From Ferdinandcohnia sp036965045 (GTDB lineage Bacteria > Bacillota > Bacilli > Bacillales > Bacillaceae_L), in contig NZ_JBALOV010000005.1 of assembly GCF_036965045.1 (NCBI RefSeq), positions 119,704-183,703 of the forward strand: a stretch of DNA of 64,000 bases, read 5' to 3'. Below the pieces are notes generated by a model that was not told where the DNA came from, searched no databases, and saw nothing but the letters and a program-made list of their open reading frames with translations. Positions 51,186 through 60,258 of the stretch are shown piece after piece. Numbering within the stretch: position 1 is the first letter of the stretch; the number at the start of each line of letters is the position of its first letter. The position numbers were made by a program, and so were the translations under genes.

Positions 51186-51893
51186 TTATTTTAGACGTTT
51201 TCCTGAGCGTAATATAGATCTTTCCACTAATACATTCATCGCGTCAATCGTATACTTTTCGACTTCTTCACTTAATTTAATACAGGATAATTCCGTGCAG
51301 GCAAGAATGACCGTTTTACATTGCTCTATTTCAACAAGATGCATGATCAACTCTTCAAGCTCACTAGAATCTATATCGAGGTCACTTTTAACGTTATTAT
51401 AAATAATATCCATGACCTTTTCTTGTAAGCTATCAACCGGGGTATAAAGTTCTAGCTTATACTTCTTACAAACATCCGTATAGATTCCACTGCGGTTTGT
51501 CCCGTTTGTGGCTAGAATGCCAATCCTTGTGCCTTCCCCAAACAAGTTATGGATATCTTTAATCGTTTCTTCGACCATGTTGATGATTGGGATATTCGTC
51601 ATCTTTCGCATATCGTCGTAAAAGTAATGAGATGTGTTACAAGGAATGGCAATGTTGGCAACCCCTGCTGCTTCAAGCAACTTGATATCATTTTTTACGG
51701 CATCTAAAAACGTCTCACCTGTATTTGTTAGGATTGCATGGGTTCGGTCTGGAAGGGTTGCATGATTAAGAATGACCATATTTAAATGGTCTTGGTCCTG
51801 ATGAGCATCTGTTCGGTTGACAACTTTATCAAAGAAAACAGAGGTTGCCTTCGGTCCCATACCGCCAATTACTCCTAATGTCTTTTGTTCCAT
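51186..51893 (-). CDS. aspartate/glutamate racemase family protein
   Basis: A 235-aa cofactor-independent racemase. The two catalytic cysteines of the family are present at C85 (IPCNTSHYF) and C199 (LACTELSC), and GVIGGMGPKAT is at the N-terminus. These features fit the aspartate racemase branch rather than MurI. The start at 51893 follows AGGTG. It is the last gene of the five-gene operon, 25 bases after the C39-like gene. It most likely supplies D-Asp (or D-Glu) to the ATP-grasp ligase of the same operon. Confidence 0.85.
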   Translation of the reverse strand: MEQKTLGVIGGMGPKATSVFFDKVVNRTDAHQDQDHLNMVILNHATLPDRTHAILTNTGETFLDAVKNDIKLLEAAGVANIAIPCNTSHYFYDDMRKMTNIPIINMVEETIKDIHNLFGEGTRIGILATNGTNRSGIYTDVCKKYKLELYTPVDSLQEKVMDIIYNNVKSDLDIDSSELEELIMHLVEIEQCKTVILACTELSCIKLSEEVEKYTIDAMNVLVERSILRSGKRLK

Positions 51894-51918
51894 GTTTACA
51901 CCTAGTTTCACATCATTT

Positions 51919-52725
51919 TTACTTTACTGTCATTGCGTGACTACCTAAGTCCTCATAGCTTGCAAAAAATGCATCTGCATCATAAATGATTTGTCCCTGT
52001 AATGGATCCATTACATGTACCTTATCCCCTACATAGCCATTTAAGACAACTGAATGCAAATTCGTCGGCGCATTGAACTTTGTATTCGTGTCGTGAATAT
52101 TCCAAGAATAATTCACTTTCTTCTTACTTAAATCTAAGGTTACCCAAACTACAATCGGATTCCCCTCTTCAAGTTCCATCATGATCTCTTCGCGAGAACT
52201 CCCGCTTAAGTCGACAGGTTCTAATTCAGTTCCTACCTCATCTAGGTAGCTTTGAGCTGCTTGTACAATTGGAGGGGCATACGTAAAGAATCCACTCCAT
52301 TGCCGCGGGTTTCCAGCATATGCTTTATGTGGGTCTGGGCCGTATAGGACATTGTTGATTGTTTTAAATGGCTCTTTCGGTAAATAATTGTCAGCCATGT
52401 CTAATTTGGACACATGATAACCATGAAAATTTAATATCGAGGTTAACGATGTAATCTCACAGCCGTTTGGTAACTCCGGTAGTTGGAGTACCTTTTCGAC
52501 TGGAATAAATACCTCAATTTTGCCATTCGATACTTCTCGATATGGATTATCTTCCTGGGCGTACACAGTTGTGAGCCCAGAAAAACCTCCATTTCCAGAT
52601 ATCATGCTTCTAGCAATTCCCTTAACGGTTTCGACATTTATTAATAAATAAACGACACATATGAGATTCAAAAATAATAGACCTGTTACTATTTTTTTCA
52701 CTTCTATCTGCCCCTTTTTAGACAA
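51919..52725 (-). CDS. membrane-anchored C39-like cysteine peptidase
   Basis: A 268-aa protein with one N-terminal membrane helix (residues 11-29) and an extracellular Peptidase_C39_2 domain like B. subtilis YvpB. The probable catalytic triad is C89 in LPNGCEITSL, H224 in NLHSVVLNGY and D240 in VMDPLQG. The family's substrates are mostly unknown. Its location between the amidotransferase and racemase genes suggests that it acts outside the cell on the product of the operon, for example as a peptidase or amidase on modified wall peptides. Confidence 0.8.
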   Translation of the reverse strand: MSKKGQIEVKKIVTGLLFLNLICVVYLLINVETVKGIARSMISGNGGFSGLTTVYAQEDNPYREVSNGKIEVFIPVEKVLQLPELPNGCEITSLTSILNFHGYHVSKLDMADNYLPKEPFKTINNVLYGPDPHKAYAGNPRQWSGFFTYAPPIVQAAQSYLDEVGTELEPVDLSGSSREEIMMELEEGNPIVVWVTLDLSKKKVNYSWNIHDTNTKFNAPTNLHSVVLNGYVGDKVHVMDPLQGQIIYDADAFFASYEDLGSHAMTVK

Positions 52726-52761
52726 TCACTAGAAATCATGTATATGTGAAAAAAACAAATT

Positions 52762-54609
52762 TTATAACTCAATGAAGAATATCTTATACCACACAAGGAA
52801 TACATAGACTGTATAGATGTTTCTTGCATAGTTATGCCTTCCATGATAATGGTCATCGAGGTACTTCATCAATTCTTCCGTTTGGAAAAATTCTTTTGCG
52901 ATATTAGATTCGAACATTTCTTTTACGATGTTGTAGTATTTTTCTTCGCGAAGCCAATGTCTCATTGGAACTGGGAATCCAACTTTTTCACGTTTTGCCC
53001 ATTCCTCTGGAAGCACCTTTTTAGATGCAGCACGAAGCGCATATTTTGTATCGATATCGTTCACTCGTAAATTGCTTGGGATGTTTGAAGCCATTGACAT
53101 GACTTCTTTATCTAAAAACGGTACCCGCAATTCAATCGAATGAGCCATACTCATTTTGTCTGCCTTTAAAAGGATATCTCCTGGCAACCAAAGTTTAAGG
53201 TCAAGATACTGCATTTTTGTAACATCATCTTTTCCTTTAACCTTATCATACACTTTTTTCGTAATAGTTTGCACTGAAGGGCCTGTTCGGTATTCATCTT
53301 TTAGGACTTTGCGAGCATCTTCTTCCTCAAATATCCTCGCTTGACCAATGAACTTTTCCTCTACCGGTTGACCACCCTTCACAAGGAAGTTTGTGATTTT
53401 ATTTTTAGGTAGAGCTGCACTGATCCCAGAAATCACACGGCGGATCCCATAAGGAATCTTTTCGTATTTTTCTAGCTTTCCAGACTTTTGGTACCAGACA
53501 TAGCCACCAAAGATTTCATCGGCTCCTTCACCAGAAAGAACAACTGTAACATGTTCACTTGCTAACTTCGATAGAAAGTACAAGGGAACAGATGATAGGT
53601 TTGATTGTGGCTCATCCATGTGATATTGGATTGTAGGCAACATGTCAAAAGCTTGATCTGCCGTCATCAGTTCTTTGTAGTTCTCAATTTCAAGAATATC
53701 GGATAAGTCCTTAGCTAGGTTTGTTTCATTGAAGATTCCTTCATAATCCTGGAATCCAACAGAAAATGTTTTATTTGGCATTAACAAAGCCGTGATATAA
53801 CTTGAGTCAACCCCACCTGAAAGGAATGAACCTACCTTTACATCACTAATTTTATGGTAATTCACAGATTCCTTTAAGGTATTGTTAATTTCTTCGATAT
53901 AGTGGTCAAGCCCCTTATTATCGGCAGCAAAGTCAATATCCCAATAAGGCTTAATTTCGATCTGACCTTTTTTGTAGAGCATGTAATGACCAGGCTGTAA
54001 TTTATAAACACCCTTAAAGAATGTTTCATCAAGCACAGAATATTGGAAAGTTAAATAAGGCTTAATCGCGTCTTTATTTAACTCTTTCTTAAAAGCAGGC
54101 TGCTTTAAAAACGACTTGATTTCAGATCCGAAAATAAGGGAGTTATCTGTTGTATTTTGCGTATAGTATAAAGGCTTAATCCCAAAGAAATCACGTGCAA
54201 AAAACATGGATTCATTGTTTTTATCCCAGATTGCAAATGCAAACATCCCACGAACCTTTTGCAGAAGGTCAACTCCATATTCCTCGTATGCATGAACGAC
54301 AACTTCACTGTCAGAATCACATTTAAAAATATGGCCTTTCTCAATAAGGTCCTCGCGGAGCTCTTGATAGTTGTAGATTTCACCATTAAAGACTAGAACA
54401 CAGCTACCATCTTCATTGAGCATAGGCTGGTTTCCTTCTTCAGATAAATCGATAATGCTTAGGCGGCGAAAGCCTAATGTTGCATGATCATCTGAATAAT
54501 GGTTACCACTATCAGGACCTCTATGAATAATTGTGTCCATCATATCATTTATTACTTGTACTTTATCTATTTCAAGTTTTGAATCAGCAAAACCAACGAA
54601 GCCACACAT
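52762..54609 (-). CDS. asparagine-synthase-type glutamine amidotransferase (AsnB/AsnO/LtsA-like)
   Basis: A 615-aa enzyme with an N-terminal class II glutaminase (catalytic Cys2 in MCGFVGFAD, then RLSIIDLSEEGNQPM) and a C-terminal ATP-dependent synthase domain with the PP-loop SFLSGGVDSSY near residue 262. In wall biology, family members amidate mDAP (B. subtilis AsnB, corynebacterial LtsA) or D-Asp cross-bridges (lactobacillal AsnH). It lies seven bases after the MurE-like gene, so amidation of a wall-type peptide fits better than free asparagine synthesis. Confidence 0.88.
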   Translation of the reverse strand: MCGFVGFADSKLEIDKVQVINDMMDTIIHRGPDSGNHYSDDHATLGFRRLSIIDLSEEGNQPMLNEDGSCVLVFNGEIYNYQELREDLIEKGHIFKCDSDSEVVVHAYEEYGVDLLQKVRGMFAFAIWDKNNESMFFARDFFGIKPLYYTQNTTDNSLIFGSEIKSFLKQPAFKKELNKDAIKPYLTFQYSVLDETFFKGVYKLQPGHYMLYKKGQIEIKPYWDIDFAADNKGLDHYIEEINNTLKESVNYHKISDVKVGSFLSGGVDSSYITALLMPNKTFSVGFQDYEGIFNETNLAKDLSDILEIENYKELMTADQAFDMLPTIQYHMDEPQSNLSSVPLYFLSKLASEHVTVVLSGEGADEIFGGYVWYQKSGKLEKYEKIPYGIRRVISGISAALPKNKITNFLVKGGQPVEEKFIGQARIFEEEDARKVLKDEYRTGPSVQTITKKVYDKVKGKDDVTKMQYLDLKLWLPGDILLKADKMSMAHSIELRVPFLDKEVMSMASNIPSNLRVNDIDTKYALRAASKKVLPEEWAKREKVGFPVPMRHWLREEKYYNIVKEMFESNIAKEFFQTEELMKYLDDHYHGRHNYARNIYTVYVFLVWYKIFFIEL

Positions 54610-54616
54610 AGTTTAA

Positions 54617-56137
54617 TCACCTTTTTATTTTTATAAATTTTCTAGATGTCTGTAATTTAAGTCTGTTTTTTCGTTCATTATCTAGAAGTTCTTGTACAAT
54701 CTCTCTTTCATTAAAAGGAATTTCTGTATTGCCAATTACTTGTGCAGTTTCATGGCCTTTTCCCGCAAGAAGGATTACATCTCCATCTTGACTATTTTCA
54801 AGTGCATATTTAATCGCTTCTCGACGATCAATTTCAACGTGATATTTCCCATCAACCTCATTCATGGATTCTACTATTTCATTCGCAATTAAGGTAGGAT
54901 CCTGCTCCTTCGGATTATCAGAGGTTACAATCGATAAGTCTGCATATGTAGCCGCGACTTTTCCCATTGCTTTTCTTTTCTCACTTCCATCTTTGCCTGG
55001 TGCTGCATATACACCAAAGACCACAATCAAGCGCCCTTTTGTGAAAGGTCTTAGAGTGGAGAGTGCTTTTTCTAACCCATCTTCTGTGTGAGCGAAATCA
55101 ACAACTACCTTTCTACCTTTATCTTGGTAGATGACCTCAAGTCTTCCTCTAATTCCTTTTACAGCATCTATTCCTTCTTTGATAACCTCTAAAGAAACAT
55201 GATTGGTGTACGCGCACGCTATAGCTGCTAGACTATTATACACAAAAATAACACCTGGTATATTTACTTTTATCTCCACTGAACCAGTTGGTGTATTTAA
55301 TTGAAATGTACTGTAATCTGCATAAAAATGGAGATCGGTTGGGTATATATCTGCTTTTTCATTTATTCCATACGTCGTAATCGGTTTATTCGAGTCTTTT
55401 ACCTTTTCAATTAACTTTCTTCCGTATGGATCGTCTACATTTATAATTAAATGTTCCTGGGCTAAATCGAAAAGCTTAGCCTTCGCATTAAAATACTCTT
55501 CCATATTTTTATGAAGTTCTAAGTGATCAGGCGTTAAATTCGTAAAAATAGCCGTATTAAAATGACTATAGGCTACACGGTTTAAGTCTAATGCATGTGA
55601 GGAAACTTCCATAATGCAATCTTCAATTCCCTCATCTACCATCTTCGAAAAAATACCCTGTAAATGTAATGACTCAGGAGTCGTATTTTTATTTTCAAAA
55701 TGCCTATTGTTTATTATAGTACCCATTGTTCCAATCAGACCAATGGTTTTTTCTGCCTGTTCGAATATCGATTTAACAAAATAGGTTGTAGATGTTTTAC
55801 CATTCGTTCCTGTAATCCCTATTAGATTTAATTTTTCAGTAGGATTCTCATAAAAGTTAGCAGACATTCTTGCCAATGCTAATCTTGTATCTGGAACCTT
55901 GAGGATGGTCACATAATCCTCAAACCATATATCTTTTTCAACAATAATGACAGATGCGCCTTTTTTAATTGCAGTTTCTATATAGTTATGACCATCAACT
56001 GTGAAACCAGAGATGGCAACAAATACACCATTTTCGGTTACCTCTCTAGAATCAAAAGCAATTGAGGTCACGTCAACCTCTAGACTTCCCTTTATTTCGG
56101 TATAATCAAGATTACGTAAAACTGATTTTAAATGCAT
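54617..56137 (-). CDS. MurE-like Mur ligase (paralogue with altered specificity motif)
   Basis: A 506-aa ATP-dependent amide ligase with the complete three-domain MurE layout. Visible are the N-terminal UDP-sugar domain (SIAFDSREVTENGVFVA), P-loop GITGTNGKT (107-115), the substrate motif NTTPES (about 151-156), the TPDHLELH region with the carbamylated-Lys candidate K219, and the C-terminal domain. The amino-acid specificity motif reads DNPK (407-410) instead of the DNPR of mDAP-adding enzymes, and the usual GCGGDRD block is replaced by GVYAAPGKDG. The start at 56137 follows GGAG. It probably adds a residue other than mDAP. Confidence 0.87.
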   Translation of the reverse strand: MHLKSVLRNLDYTEIKGSLEVDVTSIAFDSREVTENGVFVAISGFTVDGHNYIETAIKKGASVIIVEKDIWFEDYVTILKVPDTRLALARMSANFYENPTEKLNLIGITGTNGKTSTTYFVKSIFEQAEKTIGLIGTMGTIINNRHFENKNTTPESLHLQGIFSKMVDEGIEDCIMEVSSHALDLNRVAYSHFNTAIFTNLTPDHLELHKNMEEYFNAKAKLFDLAQEHLIINVDDPYGRKLIEKVKDSNKPITTYGINEKADIYPTDLHFYADYSTFQLNTPTGSVEIKVNIPGVIFVYNSLAAIACAYTNHVSLEVIKEGIDAVKGIRGRLEVIYQDKGRKVVVDFAHTEDGLEKALSTLRPFTKGRLIVVFGVYAAPGKDGSEKRKAMGKVAATYADLSIVTSDNPKEQDPTLIANEIVESMNEVDGKYHVEIDRREAIKYALENSQDGDVILLAGKGHETAQVIGNTEIPFNEREIVQELLDNERKNRLKLQTSRKFIKIKR

Positions 56138-56176
56138 TGTTATCCACTCCAATTAATGACCTTAACTTACCCTGCA

Positions 56177-57358
56177 TTATTTTTTTATTTTCTTTAGTAG
56201 TTTCTTTGAAATGATACTGGCATATGAGAATGCAGGCTTCGGATCCTTCCAATCCCATATCGCATATGCTTTTGGTTTAAAGAAGGATTTTATTACCTGC
56301 CCCATCGACAATTGACCTGTTTTTAAATAACCCTTGATTGCGTAGAAGTCTTCATAGGCATACCAAAAGACCAGGTTCGTGTCATGTTTAATCGCTTTAG
56401 GCGGCAATGGATCACCCGTAAGTTCTCGATATGTGATGTATGGGAAGTTTAGCCCTACCTTGTATAACAAACTGTTTAAGTTCGTGATCCGGACATTCAA
56501 TTCAATTAAGTAATACTGACCCGTTTCCTCATCTTTTTTAAACTCAATTTCGACAAAGCCTTTAAAACCAATAGCTTCTAGAAACTTAGAACCAATCTCA
56601 TAAAGCTCAGGTACATACTTCTGTCCTGTATACACAGATGCACCAAAATTAATAGGATATTGGCGGTATTTCTGACATGTCGTCCAGTGTGTTACCTTTG
56701 CATCTTGATTTAAGTACGCATCAAATGTATACATGTGGTCATCAAACCCAGGTATGATTCGTTGGACAATGACTTCTTGATCCGCATCTTTTGCTTTCTG
56801 TAATGCCTCATCCAATTCCTGACGATTGTGTACCTTGAATAACTTCTTACGAAAAATAGACACAAATGTTGGAGAATCAGTAGGTTTAACTAAACATGGA
56901 AATTTAATATTTTCTTCAATTTTTTCATAGAAGTTTTCTTCTCCAAGATGGACGGTTTCAGGTACCGCGACTCCGTGTTCCACAGCCAGCTTATGTAATT
57001 CATCCTTATCCATCGTTTTTGTATAAAGTCCTTGCTCCGTTTGAGGAATGAGATAGAACTCTTTTAGTTCATCTAAATATTCATCTATCACTTCTACATA
57101 GGAGTCATGACATGGAATTAATACCGGTTTTGCCGTTTGCTTTCTTGCATATTCCTTTAAAAAGGCGATAAATTGTTCTTTCTCTTTTTTATAATGGGGT
57201 GCAATGACTCGTTCCGAACAATATTTGGATTCCGCACCGTACGTATTTTCATAAGAATAGTCAACGGCTACCGTATGTACCCCTTCTGCACCTAAACATC
57301 GCATTGTGCTTAAACCTATATAGTAATTGTTACCTAAAATAACAGCTTTATTTTTCAT
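56177..57358 (-). CDS. ATP-grasp carboxylate-amine ligase, D-aspartate-ligase-like
   Basis: A 393-aa protein with an N-terminal pre-ATP-grasp domain (AVILGNNYYIGLSTMRCLG) and an ATP-grasp core with LVKPTDSPTFVSIF, VIVQRIIPGFDDHMYTFDAY and metal-site LIELNVRITNLNSLL. Segment by segment it resembles the enterococcal D-Asp ligase that attaches D-Asp to the L-Lys side chain of wall precursors (PxDGY-like LIPCHDSYVEVI; PGxDxxM). It is the first gene of the operon, behind AAGGAG. The acceptor and donor are inferred from the family. Confidence 0.82.
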   Translation of the reverse strand: MKNKAVILGNNYYIGLSTMRCLGAEGVHTVAVDYSYENTYGAESKYCSERVIAPHYKKEKEQFIAFLKEYARKQTAKPVLIPCHDSYVEVIDEYLDELKEFYLIPQTEQGLYTKTMDKDELHKLAVEHGVAVPETVHLGEENFYEKIEENIKFPCLVKPTDSPTFVSIFRKKLFKVHNRQELDEALQKAKDADQEVIVQRIIPGFDDHMYTFDAYLNQDAKVTHWTTCQKYRQYPINFGASVYTGQKYVPELYEIGSKFLEAIGFKGFVEIEFKKDEETGQYYLIELNVRITNLNSLLYKVGLNFPYITYRELTGDPLPPKAIKHDTNLVFWYAYEDFYAIKGYLKTGQLSMGQVIKSFFKPKAYAIWDWKDPKPAFSYASIISKKLLKKIKK

Positions 57359-57613
57359 TCGTACCAGACTCCTTGATTAACTTCCTATTTTAACTCTTGT
57401 CTAATATTACAATATTGACACAGAATAAGGGGTGTTTCAAGATGAAATACAGCTTTATCCCGCATGTTATCAAGCTGTAACATTTGAAAAAAATGAAACA
57501 AAAAATAGAGTACAGTATATATGCTTTCGTACTCTAATCCTCTTTTTCGACTTATTACCCCATTCTTTTATCATTTTTCTTCTTATTATATACTATTCCA
57601 TATTTCTACTCTT

Positions 57614-58369
57614 TTAAGGCTCAATCGGAAAGCGGAAGGTTTGATCGCTTATTTCTGAGCCAGAAAAGGTTCGCTCTACATATTGAATGTCTGTGTCTGA
57701 CATTAATAATATGGTTGAGCTTCTTGTTCCATACCCTTTTGTTTGAATAAATAAGGAAGATAGAATTCGTTCCCATTCGAGTGACACGCCTGTTTTAGGC
57801 AGTAGATGATCATTTGGACGATCCGTATTTTGAAGTAACTCTAATAGGTTTTGGGCTAGATTATCTCCCTTAATCATTTGAGCAAGACCCTCTTTTCCCT
57901 TTTCAACTTTCGGCCAGCTCGTATTAAGCAAATCGTTGCTTAGCCCGTGAATACCCGGCTTTACTTTTTCGAGGCTTTTTCCAACATTTGAATAATAATA
58001 GAGTTGATTCAAATCACCAACTAATAGATTATAGCCTGGGTACCGGGAGTATGTCTTTTCTAGTTTCTTCATATAATCAGCAATCTTCCCATGATAGGTA
58101 AGCGCATCTTTAACTAGTTTTCCTCTCGATTGTTTTCCGTCTGAAGTCTCATTAGGGTCCCGATAGTTTGTGATAGCCGCAAAACGACCTACTTTTGTGA
58201 CGCCCATCCAGGTTCCCATTTTTTCAAGATCTCTTCCCGCCAACAAACTAGGCTCATCCTCCCAGAAGTGAGCTGGCGCAGTTGGCCGTTGAAGAAACTC
58301 ATCCCGATTTGCCGCAACAATTAATTTATAGACAGGATGTGATTGATAGGCGAACAAAATTAAACACAT
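57614..58369 (-). CDS. NRDE-family protein (TANGO2-like, DUF833)
   Basis: A 251-aa protein starting MCLILFAYQ, with Cys2 at the N-terminus after Met removal, and the family-naming NRDE motif in VAANRDEFLQRPT. The AGRDLEKMGTWMGVTKVGRFAAITNYRDP segment is also conserved. The start at 58369 follows AGGGCGGTGAG. The fold is NTN-hydrolase-like. Human TANGO2 has been linked to heme or lipid handling, but no bacterial reaction is established. It stands alone. Confidence 0.85.
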   Translation of the reverse strand: MCLILFAYQSHPVYKLIVAANRDEFLQRPTAPAHFWEDEPSLLAGRDLEKMGTWMGVTKVGRFAAITNYRDPNETSDGKQSRGKLVKDALTYHGKIADYMKKLEKTYSRYPGYNLLVGDLNQLYYYSNVGKSLEKVKPGIHGLSNDLLNTSWPKVEKGKEGLAQMIKGDNLAQNLLELLQNTDRPNDHLLPKTGVSLEWERILSSLFIQTKGYGTRSSTILLMSDTDIQYVERTFSGSEISDQTFRFPIEP

Positions 58370-58440
58370 TGTACTCACCGCCCTTTTTAACAAATTATAA
58401 CATTTGTTTGCACTTTCCGTAAAAACCTAGGCATAGGCAT

Positions 58441-58469
58441 AAAAAAAAGCAAGAGCCTTCACCCCTGCT
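58441..58469 (-). terminator. terminator of the ABC-acyl-CoA synthetase operon
   Basis: The minus strand reads AGCAGGGG-TGAAGG-CTCTTGCT (8 bp with two wobbles) followed by U8. Confidence 0.7.
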
Positions 58470-58530
58470 AATATGACGAAACTATTTCATTTAAGGTTAC
58501 ACTCTTTTTCAACGAATACCCACAATCAAG

Positions 58531-60234
58531 TTATTGCGTCTTTTGAAGTTCACGTGCCTTTAGTTCTCTTCTTAATATTTTTCCGCTAATTTTTGTTTTT
58601 GGAAGCTCATCCAGAACTTCAATTTCTCTTGGTGCAGCATGGGCAGCAAGATTTTGTTTTACAAAAACACGAATTTCCTCTAATAAATGTTCTGATGGAT
58701 GATAGCCTTTCTTTAACACAATAAAGGCCTTTACAATTTCACCTCTTAAAGTGTCAGGCTTACCAATCACACCTGCCTCAGCTACCGCTTCATGTTCAAT
58801 TAGCTTACTTTCGACCTCAAATGGACCAATTCGTTCACCAGAAGAATTAATCATATCGTCACTTCTCCCTTGGAAAAATACATATCCGTCCTCGTCCAGC
58901 ACTGCTAAATCACCAGATACATACCATCCATTTAAAAAATAAGAGTCATATTTTTCTTCATTTTTCCATACTTCTCTCATAATCGAAGGCCATGAGGCTT
59001 TGATGCCTAGATGTCCAACCTGTCCATTTGGAACTGGATTTCCTTCATCATCTAATACCGCTATTTCAATTCCAGGAATTGGTCTACCCATCGAGCCTGG
59101 TTTAATGACTTCTGATGGAAGATTGACAATCAATTGTGCGCCAGTCTCCGTCATCCACCACGTATCGTGAATTCTTTTCCCTAGTGCTTCCTTTCCCCAA
59201 ACGATGACCTCAGGATTTAACGGTTCACCCACACTTAAAATATGGCGCAGTGAACGAAGATTGTACTTTTCCAGAACTTCATTCCCTTCTGCCTTCAGCA
59301 TTCTAAATGCTGTCGGAGCACTATACCAAACCGTCACCCCTGTTTTTTCAATGGTGGAATACCAAGAATCTGCATTAAATCTTCCCCCGTTAATGACAAT
59401 TGTTGCTCGATTTAGCCAAGGAGCAAAGAGTCCGTACACCGTTCCCGTGACCCAGCCGGGGTGTGCCGTGCACCAATATACATCATCTTCTTTTAAATCA
59501 AGAACCCATTTTCCTGTTTGGTACTGCTGAATCATTGCTCGATGTGCATGCACAATCCCTTTTGGTTTTCCAGTTGAGCCACTCGTATAATGAATGTTAA
59601 GACGAGCTTCAAGATCTACCCATTCAGTTATATTGTCCTCACTTGGCGTTTCTGCTAACGCTTCTACAAGCGAGATTTCATTTTCCTCACATTTTTCCGG
59701 TCCCTCTGTAATGAACACTGTTTCTAGTGAAGGCAATTGTTGCTTTGGAACTCTTTTTACAAGCTCTGAATCTGTGATTAAATAACGACCTTCACAGTCC
59801 GAAATTCGATCCCTTACTGCATCCTCCATGAACGCTTCAAACAACGGACCCGCAACAGCTCCTAACTTAACTGCTGCAATCATCGCAATATACATTTCTG
59901 GATTTTTCGGTAAAAAGATAAATACAATATCTCCCTTTTTCACTCCGTGTTCTCTTAACACGGTGGCTAGATGGTCAGACTTATCCTTTATATCGTTAAA
60001 TGTAAAAATTTGTTCTTCATCTTCATTTATATAATGTAGGGCAACTTTTTCTCCATACCCTTCTGCTACATGTCGATCTATACATTCGTGAGCCATATTC
60101 ACTTTTCCTGTTTGATACCAGCTAAATTCCTTGTTGACTTCTTCCCAGGAAAAATTCTGGCGGACCTTCTCATAATTGTGAAGATTATAATCTCCGTCAA
60201 CAGGATTTATAACATTTAATTCTGTGACTGTCAT
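58531..60234 (-). CDS. acsA: acetyl-CoA synthetase-like AMP-forming ligase
   Basis: A 567-aa adenylate-forming enzyme close in length and sequence to B. subtilis AcsA (GPLFEAFMEDAVRDR, HYTSGSTGKPKGIVHAH, YWCTAHPGWVTGTVYG, WWMTETGAQL, YVSGDLA). It activates acetate or a short acid to its CoA ester. The C-terminal catalytic-Lys motif reads LPKTKISGKILRR, with one more residue than the usual PKTRSGK. It lies 24 bases after an ABC ATPase gene on the same strand, so it may be read from the S-box promoter. It may be a second Acs with a different acid. Confidence 0.82.
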   Translation of the reverse strand: MTVTELNVINPVDGDYNLHNYEKVRQNFSWEEVNKEFSWYQTGKVNMAHECIDRHVAEGYGEKVALHYINEDEEQIFTFNDIKDKSDHLATVLREHGVKKGDIVFIFLPKNPEMYIAMIAAVKLGAVAGPLFEAFMEDAVRDRISDCEGRYLITDSELVKRVPKQQLPSLETVFITEGPEKCEENEISLVEALAETPSEDNITEWVDLEARLNIHYTSGSTGKPKGIVHAHRAMIQQYQTGKWVLDLKEDDVYWCTAHPGWVTGTVYGLFAPWLNRATIVINGGRFNADSWYSTIEKTGVTVWYSAPTAFRMLKAEGNEVLEKYNLRSLRHILSVGEPLNPEVIVWGKEALGKRIHDTWWMTETGAQLIVNLPSEVIKPGSMGRPIPGIEIAVLDDEGNPVPNGQVGHLGIKASWPSIMREVWKNEEKYDSYFLNGWYVSGDLAVLDEDGYVFFQGRSDDMINSSGERIGPFEVESKLIEHEAVAEAGVIGKPDTLRGEIVKAFIVLKKGYHPSEHLLEEIRVFVKQNLAAHAAPREIEVLDELPKTKISGKILRRELKARELQKTQ

Positions 60235-60258
60235 TTCTAAGCTCCCCTTTCCCTTTTA

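Noticed and set aside
51186..57358. Cyanophycin or poly-gamma-glutamate synthesis operon
   Set aside because: The ATP-grasp and Mur-ligase proteins are separate, the Mur ligase has a complete MurE N-terminal UDP-sugar domain, and no CapA/PgsA-type or CphA-type partners are present. It is kept only as a remote alternative.
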